The position numbers were made by a program, and so were the translations under genes. From Torymus aiolomorphi (lineage: Eukaryota; Arthropoda; Insecta; Hymenoptera; Torymidae), in contig CM070874.1 in NCBI GenBank assembly GCA_036365515.1, positions 161,201,297 through 161,265,296 of the forward strand: a stretch of DNA of 64,000 nucleotides. The letters run 5' to 3'. The notes below the pieces were generated by a model that did not search any database, was not told where the DNA came from, and saw only the letters and a list, made by a program, of their open reading frames with translations. Positions 42,296-53,669 of this stretch are shown one piece after another; position 1 is the stretch's first letter, and each line of letters opens with the position of its first letter.

Positions 42296-44309
42296 ATATA
42301 TGGACGAACTCAGAAGTAAACATTTTTACCACTAAGAATCATTTTTCCAAACATAAATACAGTTTTCAACCAAATTTAGAAAAATTTAGAAAAAATGTTT
42401 CTCGTACAGTTTGGAGGTTATAAAAATTGATTTGGCAATACTCTTCATTTTTCCCCTAATCTACATTCAATTAGATGTAAGTACAAACAAAAATCATCCG
42501 AATCGGTGGTTTCTGTCTGGAGTAACTTTTTTTCTAAATCCAAATAATAAGCTAATCGGTAAAAAGTTTTAGGTTATGGTCATTAAAAGGTTTTAATGTT
42601 ACAGATCACTTATTTTGTCATAAATACCTTACAAAGTCATAGTGCATTACAGATTATCGTATTAACCTGACTTTGCGGCGAAGTATTCCACGTAGAGTTG
42701 TTAGGTTATGTTTCTTAGGTGTAGATGTTATATATTATACATAGATGAACGCAGGAGGCAACATTATTCCCAAAATGAATCATTTTTCTAAAACTTAAAT
42801 ACGGTTTCCTACAAAATTTTGATAAATACGTATGTTTCTTGTAGAGTTTGGAGGTTATAATAATTAATTTGACAATACTCTTTATTTTTCCCCTAATCTA
42901 CATTCAATTAGCTGTAAGTAAAAACAAAAATCATCCGAATCGGTGGTTCCTGTCTGGAATAACTTTTTTCTAAATCGAATTAATAAGCTAATCGGTAAAA
43001 AGTATTAGGATATGATCATTAAAAGTTTTTAATATTACAGATCACTTAATTTTTCATAACTACCTCACAAAGTCATAGTGCATGACAGATTATCATATTA
43101 ACATGTCTTTGCGGCGAAGTATTCCACGTAGAGCTGTTAGGTTATGTTTCTTAGGTGTAGAGGTTATATATTATACATAGATGAACGCAGGAGGCAACAT
43201 TATTCCCAAAATGATTCATTTTTCTAAAACTTAAATTCGGTTTCCTACAAAATTTTGATAAATACGTATGTTTCTTGTAGAGTTTGGAGGTTATAATTAT
43301 TGATTTGACAATACTCTTTATTTTTCCCCTAATCTACATTCAATTAGCTGTAAGTAAAAACAAAAATCATCCGAATCGGTGGTTCCTGTCTGGAATAACT
43401 TTTTTCTAAATCGAATTAATAAGCTAATCGGTAAAAAATATTGGGATATGATCATTAAAAGTTTTTAATATTACAGATCACTTAATTTTTCATAACTAAC
43501 TTACAAAGTCATAGTGCATTATAGATTATCATATTAACATGTCTTTGCGGCGAAGTATTCAACGTAGTTGTTAGGTTATGGTACAAAGGTGTAGGGGTTA
43601 TATATTATACATGGAGGAACTCAGGGGGCAACATTTTTTCAAAAAAGAATCATTTTTCTAAAACTTAAATACGGTTTCCTATAAAATTTTGAAAAATACC
43701 TATGTTTATTGTAGAGTTTGGAGGTTATAATAATTGATTTGACAATACTCTTTATTTTTCCCCTAATCTACATTCAATTAGCTATAAGTACAAACAAAAA
43801 TCATCCGAATCGGTGGTTTCTGTGTGGAATTACTTTTTTTCTAAATAAAAACAATAAACTAATTTGTAAAATGGTTTAGGTTATGGTCATTATAAGTTTT
43901 TAATGTTACAGATCACTTATTTTGTCATAAATACCTTACAAAGTCATAGTTCATTACAGATTATCGTATTAACCTGACTTTGCGGCGAAGTATTCATCTG
44001 CAAGGTGTTTAGGTTATGGTTCACAGGTGTAGGGGTTATATATTATACATGGATGAACTCAGGAGGCAACATATTTCCCAAAAAGAAACATTTTTCTGAA
44101 ACTTAAATACGGTTTCCTACAAAATTTTGAAAAATACCTGTGTTTCTTGTTGTATTTGGAGGTTATAAAAATTTATTTAACAATTTTCTTTATTTTTCCT
44201 CTAATCTACATTTAATTTGCTATAAGTAGAAACAAAAATCATCCAAATTGGTGGCTTCTGTGTGGAGTTATTTTATTTTGAAAAAAAAATCGGGTTTTAG
44301 CCCACTGTG
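42296..44309. repeat. Right terminal array, inverted, about 4.6 copies
   Basis: The same 437-bp family in the opposite orientation. Landmarks such as aaaatcatccgaatcggtgg repeat about every 430-440 bp. A degenerate piece also lies at about 41925-41980, so the array once reached further in before a later insertion at about 42000-42290. Confidence 0.9.
44258..44309 (-). repeat. Right transposon end with RSS-like heptamer
   Basis: Read inward on the minus strand it is CACAGTG, 22 bp, then CAAAATAAAATAAC. It is identical to the left end except for one T fewer in the T-run. Confidence 0.8.
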
Positions 44310-44449
44310 TGGCGTATAGGCGCTTCGGTAATAATTAAATGTCAACCTATTACACTGCGATCCCAAAGAACAGTCAGCGAGGCGCAGCGCGGTCAAGCGA
44401 GGGTGCAGAGAACTAAGGGATTGTCCACATAGCGTCTCGTGTGCCTTGT

Positions 44450-44955
44450 CTCTTGTCGCATGTCTCAAGCGCGAAAAAAATCGTTGTCCGATTTCTTATA
44501 CATTTATAGTTTATGGCAACAGAAAACCATACAGAAAAAATGACCATAGATTAGATATAATTAATTATAATTTAAATAACTTGACAACATTAGATTCTGA
44601 ATGTAATAAATGCAAAGGAAAAATACAACAAAAAATTAATGTAAAAGTTGAAGAAAAAAAAATTTTAATTTTACAATTACTGTTATTTACAGTGAATGAA
44701 TCAAACGATATAGTAAAACTGAGTAACTGTAAAATAACAAATATTCCTAACACGTATGTAAATATTGACAACATAATATATAAAGTTTCGAATGCAATAT
44801 TCCATCATGGCAATAGCATTGATGAAGGACATTATACAAATATATTACGAAAAAATAATACATGGATAAGAGTAGATGATTTGAACGTAAAAAAACAAAT
44901 TTGGCCCAAATACAGTAAAGATATATATGTTATTTTTCTAGAAGAAACACGATAA
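44450..44955 (+). CDS. Ubiquitin-specific protease-like (C19) C-terminal fragment
   Basis: The frame has no ATG at its left edge (it opens at TTG 44446) and codes about 165 residues to the stop at 44953-44955. CNKCKGK near residue 56 and the C-terminal GHYTNILRKNNTWIRVDD with DIYVIFLEE match the His box of USP deubiquitinases. The Cys box is absent, so only the second half is here. A splice acceptor (catttatag) at about 44508 could start the exon. USP-like ORFs of this sort are often carried by repeats. It lies just outside the right end of the Transib element. Confidence 0.55.
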
Positions 44956-44979
44956 TCTATAATTGAGTTACTGAATTCA

Positions 44980-45180
44980 CCTACCGAATCGCCCCGACCT
45001 GAAGTAATGCGAAAGCGGTTCCAGGTCGAGGCTGAATTAGGGATAGGTTTTGGGTGTTTAGGGGGTAGAATCCCTCACATCACGAAATCAGATACTTCGT
45101 GATGGCCTTAGTAAGCCTCCCTTCTTGCTAAACCTCCAAAGAAAGAACGGGCGCCTAAGAAGATTCACTTAGTACCTCGG
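44980..45180. other. Hairpin-rich GC-balanced segment
   Basis: It contains GACCTG...CAGGTC (about 44997-45037) and a strong hairpin CATCACGAA / TTCGTGATG (about 45077-45105). Compact stems after a coding fragment resemble a structured 3' UTR of a retroelement, but I cannot name one. Confidence 0.35.
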
Positions 45181-45189
45181 AAAAACAAA

Positions 45190-45950
45190 AAAAAAAGAAA
45201 ATTAAATATTATATTATGCAAATCGGGATAACATTAAATTCAAGGTTTTATTTATTTTTTTTGTATTGATTTTATGCGTTTTTGAACCTAAAAAGCAAGG
45301 CTAAATTCATTTTCGCGATTTTACATAATTTTAGAGCAGAGGGAGAGAATGAATTTCTTTACACGATAGGTAAAAAAGTCACTCTTTAGAACATATTTTT
45401 ATGTGGGAAAACGCCGAAAATCATTCATATGTTACAAAAATTAATTTAATCTATAAATTAAAAAAAACGATTTATATTTTATTTTTAAAAAACGCGCAGT
45501 GATATCTACCGCTAGGTGGTGTGGAATGAGGAAACGTCATTGAGTAGGCATTCGATGATTTTTTTTTTAATTTTTAAAAAACCAACCAACAAAATGAATT
45601 AAAATGTTTAAAAATTATATCTATTATAATCTATTATAATTATGAATTATGCATTATGAATGCATTATATTCTGCATTATTATAATTTATTTTTGAGTTA
45701 TAAACTTTTTTAAAAAAACACGTTTTTGTTAATAACAAAAGAACAATGATAGCTCTAAATTTTTTTTTCTTAAAAAATATGAATTATGAAATATAAAAAA
45801 AAAAACACGTTTTTGTTAATAACAAAACAACCGTGATAGCTATTTGTTTCATTATAAAATATAGATATTTTACTTCTATTTCAAATGATAACTTTATTTA
45901 TCAGCTCAAAATTTATATAAATTTGATATACATAAATAATAAATAAATAA
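45190..45950. other. AT-rich, short duplicated motifs, no gene
   Basis: An acacgtttttgttaataaca motif appears twice (about 45718 and 45808). Otherwise featureless. Confidence 0.4.
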
Positions 45951-47255
45951 ATAAATTTAAAAATTAACAATTTTTAATATTCATAAATGAATTTAATTAT
46001 AATTATGCAATAAATTTTTTAAAAAATTATAAATTTTGTTATTAAAAATTAATTAAAGGAATCAACAAATTACGGTTGAGGAAGCTACGGGCCAATGAAT
46101 TGGCAGCGGTTTTTTTTTATTTAAATGATTTCTCCTTTTGGTATTTTGTTTTAGAGTTTATCTCTTATTGTTTGTATAATTATGATCGATAGATTTTATT
46201 CAATGTATTTTTTAAACTCACTTTAGAAATACTTGGTGAGGAATCCATCATCTATTTGCACAACATTGTATTATATTTGCTACACATTTTCAATGCTGTT
46301 TTTGTAATTTAAAATTAAGTTTCCTAAAAAGTTACTTTATATCATAATACATCAAATATTAACATATTATAAAACTCTAATCAGTTATTATATAACAATA
46401 TTGGTATTTGTACCAAACCATAATATGAAGTGCACACAGTACATATTGTACATGTGATTTAAGTTCACCTATTTTAAAGAAAATTTTAAGAGAAAAGTTG
46501 TTACATATTAAAGCTTGATCCCAGCCAGAAGTTGTAGACGAGACTGCTGCAACACAGCACAGAGTATGAAATTACTTTTCACTGTAATTAGTAGACATTG
46601 CAATGGCACTTGGGGATTGTTTTTTTTTACATGATGTTTTTCTTGTTTCTAATATTTTCTTCTGCACTAGCCATAAAACTATTTTATAATTATTTAATAA
46701 TCTGATGGTAAAAAGCCGTAAACTTAATACACATCCTTATTGTCCTCTTCATGTCTGATTGTCTGAATGAATAATCTTCGGTTTATACTTCTTTGGTCAA
46801 TTTGCATTCTTAATATACCGTCTTCTAAAACAAAAAATGCAGTAGTCATCGCAACTGCACTATGTAACTGTTCTTTTTTACATGTTGTTCTTCTTGTTAT
46901 ATTTTTATCTGCACTAGCCACAAAAATATTCAATAATTATTTAATAATCTGACGGTTAAGAACTGAAAACTTAATGCACATCCGTATTGTCCTCTTTATG
47001 TCTGGTTGTCTTCATGAATAATCTTCAGTTTATAGTTCTTTGTCCAATGTGCATTCTGAAGGTACCGTCTCCTGAAATAAAAACCGCTGCCAATTCATTG
47101 GCCTGTTGCTTCCTCAAACTTGATTTTGTGATTCCTTTAATTAATTTTTAATAACAAAATTTATAATTTTTGCAACAAATTATGCCATAATTATAATTTA
47201 ATTTATTTTGAAGATTAAAAAGTATTAATTTTCAAATTTATTCATTCATTTATTT
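45950..47255. mobile_element. Foldback element with two internal 250-bp repeats
   Basis: The arms at about 45960-46115 and about 47080-47250 are inverse and carry gccaatgaattggc. Inside, two direct copies of about 245 bp (about 46593-46840 and 46840-47080) share cttgttkctaatattttctt and ctagccac-type wording. A third copy lies at 51757-52012. Small frames over the repeats are not genes. Confidence 0.6.
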
Positions 47256-48098
47256 ATTTATATCAATCGGCAAGAACGTTCCAGGTTTAACATAATATAT
47301 AGATATATACATATATAACATCACTAGTATTCACGAAGCGCGCGGTGAGCGCTGTGATTTTATCGAAACTACACCACTTTTGTTTTTGTGACCTAGTACA
47401 CCCACAAACCAAATCACTAATAAATTGATATCATAACTAATCCATCATTTTTTGATGATAGGAGATAGGATTAAGGAGTTATAAGCTTTTTTGAAAAAAA
47501 AAACACGTTTTTAATGATTAAATGACTCTAGTGATAGCCATAGATTAATTTGGATAATAAGACTCGGGTGGTGATACTATCAACTTATTTATTCACTAAA
47601 ATAAATAACGACGTTTCGGCCCGTACAGAACGACGTACGTTACAAGGCCCTCATCAGGTTCCAATTTCTAAAAGTTAAGATACATGTAAATTCAAACAAA
47701 TGTTAAACAAAAATCACGCATTATTACAAACTTACAGTTATTTCTACAAAAACAACTTTCGGCAACACGCTAGATGGTAGAGCGGTGAATACAAGCTTCA
47801 CTGTCGGGTTATATTCTTATATATGTTTTGTTACATACGAGTGTGATGTGAATAAACACAATACTTGTACCTGTCTCACCTTACGTATAAAATTAACGAA
47901 CTACTATGCTTTCTAAACTTAATAGTCAAAATACTAAACATTATTATTAAGGAAATTTTTATAACAAAATTTTAAATTGTTTGTGTCTAACATTCTATTA
48001 ATATTATTCGCATTAACATGAATATGTAGCATTTCAGAGAACAATCGCTTGAATTTATTATTTTCTGTGTCTAGTATTTTTACCTTATCGAAGTTAAA

Positions 48099-48308
48099 TC
48101 AGTGTGTTGTTTCATTAATATGTTCTAGTAAAGCTGATTTCTCTCTAAAATGTTTACAGTCGCTTTCATGTTCCTTTACTCTAGTTTTGAGATGCCTGGA
48201 AGATTGGCCTATGTAACAAGCTTTGCAGTTATTACAGTTTATTTTATAAACAATGTTACATTTATCTATGTGATACATTCGATCTTTTCCCAATTGAATA
48301 AATCTCAA
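48099..48308 (-). pseudogene. GIY-YIG fragment in the left inverted end of Penelope
   Basis: 69 codons nearly identical to 49940-50140 of the main gene (LGKDRMYHIDKCNIVYKINC). Part of the terminal inverted copy, not an independent gene. Confidence 0.85.
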
Positions 48309-48589
48309 GAATTTGTCAATGCATTTGAAAATTACATTAATATTATTTTCAGTATTTAACGTTTTAAAATTGCATTAATATTAGAATCAGTATTTAACGT
48401 TTTAAAATTGGGCGAAACTTTTAATTTCACTAGTAATATTGACACCCGATCTAAATTTGAATTTTTTAAATCATTAGAATCTGGATTATAGTTTTTAGAA
48501 TTTAACACTGATAATTAAGAAATAATATTTTAAAATCCTTTGAGAGTTTTTTAAAATCTACCAAAAAACAAAGTTTCTTCGCCAGCAAG

Positions 48590-50303
48590 ATGATAAATGA
48601 CATTGAAAATACTAATTATTTTCCTCAACAACACAAAAATTTACTAGTGACAAAAGTAGATATGGGAAACGCCACAGTCGTTCTAGATAAAAATACATAT
48701 ATTGACAGTGTTGAAAAACAACTACAGAATGATAAATATTACAAAGAATTGTCAAAGAACCCCCTCAATAAATTAATTAGAACTACAACAGCATTTGTAA
48801 AGCATTGGTACAATTTAGGCATTTTTCAAGATTATGAATTTGATCTAAACCAACGGAAATTAATAAAACAGATCTTGCAAAATGTTACGGTTTAGTTAAA
48901 GTACACAAGACTGGACATCCTATACGTATTATTGTTTCCGCCGTTAATTCTCCGACATATAATTTATCTAAATTCTTGACAAAATTTTTAAATGATAACA
49001 TTCCAAAAACTAATTCATATGTAAAAAATAGTTTTCATCTCAAAGAAAGGATAGATTCATTTGTTATACCTCCAGGATACACACTAATTAGTTTAGATGT
49101 GGTTAGTTTATTCACTAATACAAGCAAGGAAATTATTATAAAATTAATAGAAGATAATTGGAAATATTTACGCAATAAAATAAATCTTTCTTGTAAAGAG
49201 TTTTGTGAAGGTATTAACATAGTCCTTGACTCCACTTTTTTCCAATTTAATGACAAATTTTATAAACAAACATTCGGATCTGCGATGGGAAGTCCTGTAA
49301 GTCCTGTCTTGTGTGACTTGGCTATGAGACGCTTGGATGAACATTGTCTTAATAAACTAAGTTTTGATGTACCTTTATACTTACGCTATGTAGATGACAT
49401 TCTAATATGTATTCCCATTTGTTTAATCGATGAAACTTTGAAAGTGTTTAATGACTTTGACAGTAACCTACAATTTACAGTGGAAACCACAAATAATAAT
49501 GAAATTAGTTTTCTTGATTTGAAGCTCATAATTCAAGATAATAATTCAATAATTATTAACTGGTATAGGAAACCTACTCATTCTGGTCGTTACTTAAATT
49601 TTAATTCACAGCACCCTTTATCTCAAAAAATCGCAATAGTCTACACATTAGTAGATTACAGTATCAAATTGTCCGACGTTAAATTCCACAGTGAAAATCT
49701 TGAAATATCAAAAAAATTCTTACTAACTAATAATTACCCACATAATTTTATTAATAAATATATAAAAAAAGATTACAAAAAATATACAATTACGCAGCTT
49801 CAAATCAAGTGATTTTCAGTAATAAAAAATTGATAGTTTTACCTTATTTTCAAAAATTTGACTCTATTATTAAGAGAATTTTTCACAAAAATAATATTAA
49901 TGTAATTTTCAAATGCATTGACAAATTCTCGAGATTTATTCAATTGGGAAAAGATCGAATGTGTCACATAGACAAATGTAACATTGTTTATAAAATAAAC
50001 TGTAATAAATGCAAAGCTTGTTACATAGGCCAATCTTCCAGGCATCTCAAAACTAGAGTAAAGGAACATGAAAGCGACTGTAAACATTTTAGAGAGAAAT
50101 CAGCTTTAGTAGAACATATTAATGAAACAACACACACATTTAACTTTGATAAGGTAAAAATACTAGACACAGAAAATAATAAATTCAAGCGATTGTTCTC
50201 TGAAATGCTACATATTCATGTTAATGCGAATAATATTAATAGAATGTTAGACACAAACAATTTAAAATTTTGTTATAAAAATTTCCTTAATAATAATGTT
50301 TAG
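48590..50303 (+). pseudogene. Penelope reverse transcriptase plus GIY-YIG endonuclease, two frameshifts
   Basis: Three frames join into one protein: 48590-48890, 48885-49805 and 49809-50303. RT landmarks are ISLDVVSLFTN, GSAMGSPVSPVLCDL and the active site LRYVDDILIC. The last third has the Penelope-specific CNKCKACYIGQSSRHLKTR GIY-YIG domain with a Cys-rich insertion. Frameshifts lie near 48875-48890 and at about 49805-49812. Penelope RTs are telomerase-related and use the endonuclease for target-primed insertion. The N-terminal region before 48590 is short or lost. Confidence 0.85.
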
Positions 50304-50688
50304 TATTTTGACTATTAAGTTTAGAAAGCATAGTAGTTCGTTAATTTTATACGTAAGGTGAGACAGGTACAAGTATTGTGTTTATTCACATACACACTCG
50401 TATGTAACAAAACATATATAAGAATATAACGCGACAGTGAAGCTTGTATTCACCGCTCTACCATCTAGCGTGTTGCCGAAAGTTGTTTTTGTAGAAATAA
50501 CTGTAAGTTTGTAATAATACGTGATTTTTGTTTAACATTTGTTTGAATTTACACGTATCTTAACTTTTAGAAATTGGAACCTGATGAGGGCCTTATAACG
50601 TACGTCGTTCTGTACGGGCCGAAACGTCGTTATTTATTTTAGTGAATAAATAAGTTGATAGTATCACCACCCGAGTCTTATTATCCAA

Positions 50689-51443
50689 AAACACGTTTTT
50701 GTTTTTGTTCATAACAAAAAAACTGTGATAGCTAGACATAAAATTTTTTTTTCCAAATATAGATATTTTAATTCTCTTTCGGATGCTACCCATCCAATCC
50801 AGATACATAGAGCCGTTCTCGAGAAATTACGATTTGAAAAAAAGGTTAAAAAAAATTTAACCTCAAATATCTCTGAAATTTCTAGACCAACCATTTTGCC
50901 CAAAGAACTCTACCCAGAACTATACAAAATCTACCTCTACAAGGAATTTTAAAGCGATTAAGTCAATTTTACTTCCGTAATCGTTGGACATAGAAAACTC
51001 GTTTTTTTCATTTTTCAATTTTTTTCTAAAAAACTAACCAAAAGAATGGATTCAAATTGTTAGAGCTTATAGCTATTTATATTCTACATTATCGTGATTT
51101 TCCTCAAAAAAATTGACCGTTTAGTTTCGGAGTTATAAGATTAAAAAAAAAAAAAACACGTTTTTGTCAATAACAAGAGAACCGGGATAGCTAGAGAAAT
51201 TTTTTTTTGGAGATTATAGTTTTTCTTTCGCTCTTTCGAATGCTACCCATCAGATTTAAATATCTCGATTCTATCATTGAAAAAAAGCCAAAAACAATTT
51301 TGAAAAAATCGAAAATTCTAAATAAAACAAAAACGAATCGGCCCAATTAAAAAACGGATTTTTGACCCGCCATCACACAAAAAAAAACAAAAAGAATGAG
51401 ACCTGTCCGGTTAAAATCGATCGAGTAGAAGCTGAGATCCAGG

Positions 51444-51530
<87 letters not shown>

Positions 51531-51752
51531 ACACACACACGCACGCACGCACGCACGCACGCGCGCGCACACACACACACACAGGCATGCACGCACGCGC
51601 ACACGCGCGCGTACACACACACACACACACATCCATACAGACATTTTTCAAAAATCATGTATTTTGGTTCCTAACATCTCGAATATCAATTATAACATGT
51701 TTTTATAACAACTCAAAAAATTACTATCACAAAGCTTCCTCTAGGAGGAAGC
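50689..51752 (-). mobile_element. Hairpin-ended element, copy C, with (CA)n
   Basis: It ends in GCTTCCTCTAGGAGGAAGC at 51734-51752 and carries a (CA)n run at about 51447-51631. Its far part is interrupted by the Penelope element; matching sequence continues at about 47400-47548. Confidence 0.6.
51447..51631. repeat. (CA)n microsatellite with CGCA variants
   Basis: About 185 bp. Both strands are open through it, giving spurious His-Thr and Cys-Val frames that I do not annotate. Confidence 0.95.
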
Positions 51753-51756
51753 AAAA

Positions 51757-52012
51757 TGCAGCTGAGATCGCAACTGCACTTGGTGATTGCTTTTTTTTAC
51801 TAGGTCTAGTTCGTCTTGCTTCTAATATTTTCTTCTTCACTAGCCGCAAAACTATTTTATAATTATTTAATAATCTGAGAACTGTAAACTTAATCCACAT
51901 TCTTATTGTCCTCTTCATGTCTGATGTCTGATTGTCCGAATGAGTAATCTTCAATTTATACGTCTTTTGTCAATGCATTTTCGCATTCTGAATGTACCGT
52001 CTTCTCTGAAAT
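51757..52012. repeat. Third copy of the 250-bp repeat
   Basis: Same wording as the two internal units of the foldback element at 45950-47255, directly next to the hairpin of copy C. Confidence 0.6.
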
Positions 52013-52257
52013 AAAAAAATGCACAAACTATCTATTCGAAAAATAATTCAGATTTATCGAAGAATATTTTGAGTATTTGAATGATTATCCAAATACACAA
52101 AATAATTTAAATAATAGAATAGGTTCCTTATCTGATATTTTCTCCATCGTTTCAAGACGTGTTTCTGCATATTGTTCATAATATCAACATCACTTTACTC
52201 GTTCACTGCAATTTCTTTAAATTGGAGTAATCGAACTTAACCTGCAACTCAACTTGC

Positions 52258-53030
52258 CCCAGCGGCCAGGCGCCGCGGCCGCCGCACACTGGGGCCATAC
52301 GGAATTTTTGGTTCGAAACCACCTAGAGGTCGCAATTCTCAACGGAATCTCAAAATTTTTGCTTAGAAACATTTGTTATCAAATATCGAAGAGCCCTACA
52401 AAGCCTGATTTTCCAAAAAATTAACCTATAAATCTAAGGAGTCATATAATCCTGTCACATCAACCAATCAATTCAATTTTTGACCTGCAAATCCCAAAAA
52501 TACGATAAACCTTTAATTTGTAAGCCCTTTACTCGTGAACTCTTGACCTTTGATCCAGTAAGCCATGCACTCATAAACTCTAAACCTATAAGCCCTAACC
52601 TCATAAGTCTTAAGGGGGTCTTACACCTAGTCGCTTCTGAGGCTAAAATCAGCTATAAAAAAGAGAAAAATGTTATTTAAACCACATACAATGTGTATCC
52701 TAAAAATATACATTATTTCTGACAGAATGGCCCAAAACTTAATCTGTAGACCAATTTTATGAATCAAGGTTAAGAGAGCATGTGTCAAGGACTTATAAAT
52801 TGAAGTTTTATAGCGTTTTTGGGAATCACAAGTGTAAATTTTGGGGTTATAGGTTATAATTTAGTTTTATAGGTTCATATTTTCAAAATTAGGCTTCGTA
52901 GCGGTCTTTGGTATTTTGTCACAAAAGTTCCTGTTTTTAAATTTTCAAATTCGGTTGAGAATTATGACCTCTAGGTGGTTTTGAACCTTTCGGCCCCAAT
53001 GTGCGCCACGGCGGCTGCTGTGGTAACGAG
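52258..53030. mobile_element. Inverted-repeat element with GC-rich ends
   Basis: The arms of about 80 bp (about 52265-52350 and about 52945-53025) share aaccacctagaggtc and gccgccg...cacattggggcc. The interior holds imperfect repeats of cctataagcc type. No gene. Confidence 0.5.
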
Positions 53031-53281
53031 TTTCGTGGCTTCGCCGCTGTTTGCCACGGCGCGCTTCCGTCGTTCGATAACTTGTGGTACTTTTGCACAA
53101 TCGTTTGCCCAACACTGTGTACCGGGTCAACCTAACCTTACCACTAGTGCCGCGCGTACACCGAAGGGAGCATGAGCGGTACGGCGCTGGGATGGGAGAG
53201 CTCCGCTACGGGACAAGAGCCATGCCAAGTCATGAGATCGCACAGCTCCGCCTTTTGGCATAGAGGTTATACTGTCAAGGG

Positions 53282-53566
53282 CAGCTCTTGTGCCAAATTT
53301 TTTTCAGTGTGAGGAAACATCTCCTTGTACTGATTCGCCGAATAGCATTTACAGGAAGATATAAATACTATATCGTCAAGAATTACAAGGTCCTTATATT
53401 TAGGTTGTTGTTCCAGACGATACATGGAGTTGGTGAAAATTTGTTTGCCTCTCATCCCTCTGTTAAAGTAAAAAATAGCTTTGTTTGATCCTAGATAGCT
53501 TAGATCACCGTAGGTCATGTGATAACTGTTGTAGTATCGGTTGTAGTATCGGTTTTCCCGGTGCAT
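53282..53566 (-). pseudogene. Unidentified coding remnant, inverse copy of 58715-58935
   Basis: The minus frame reads MTYGDLSYLGSNKAIFYFNR and then YKDLVILDDIVFISSCKC. The same protein appears on the plus strand at about 58632-58935 with stops. Both copies flank the LINE in opposite orientation. I do not recognise the protein. Confidence 0.45.
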
Positions 53567-53669
53567 CCCCTACTCTCTTTTATTAATATTAGTAGCCATA
53601 ATAATGTCTACGTACTGAAAATAATTAGTTTTTTTTTCTAATAAAAATAATTAATTCGGATACGCCATC

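Larger units (their letters stand above)
26938..44309. mobile_element. Giant Transib (RAG1-related) transposon, 17.4 kb
   Basis: Both ends read CACAGTGGGCTAAAACCCG inward, and TGGCG stands directly outside each (26933-26937 and 44310-44314), a GC-rich 5-bp duplication as expected for Transib. The terminal inverted repeats are tandem arrays of about 437-bp units (26938 to about 29285 and about 42296 to 44309). The interior carries a seven-exon RAG1-like transposase gene on the minus strand. Transib elements are the accepted source of the RAG1 core and of the recombination signal sequences. Typical Transibs are a few kb with short inverted repeats, so size and end structure are unusual. Several younger elements are nested inside. 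Confidence 0.9.
47549..50688 (+). mobile_element. Penelope-like retroelement with inverted terminal copies
   Basis: A central plus-strand RT and GIY-YIG gene is followed by a right end (49860-50688) of which the left end (47549-48365) is an inverted copy, a usual Penelope arrangement. Both ends carry a hammerhead-like core: CTGATGA 50581-50587 with GAAAC 50621-50625, and the inverse (GTTTC 47613-47617, TCATCAG 47651-47657). It sits within copy C of the hairpin-ended element, whose sequence resumes on both sides. Confidence 0.85.

Noticed and set aside
26938..44309. Two independent satellite arrays facing each other by chance
   Set aside because: The outer tips are near-identical, begin with CACAGTG, carry the same 5-bp TGGCG outside, and enclose a matching transposase family. 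A single transposon explains all of this.
51347..51862. Long open frames on both strands (His-Thr repeats, Cys-Val repeats)
   Set aside because: They are translations of a (CA)n microsatellite, where dinucleotide repeats leave all frames open.
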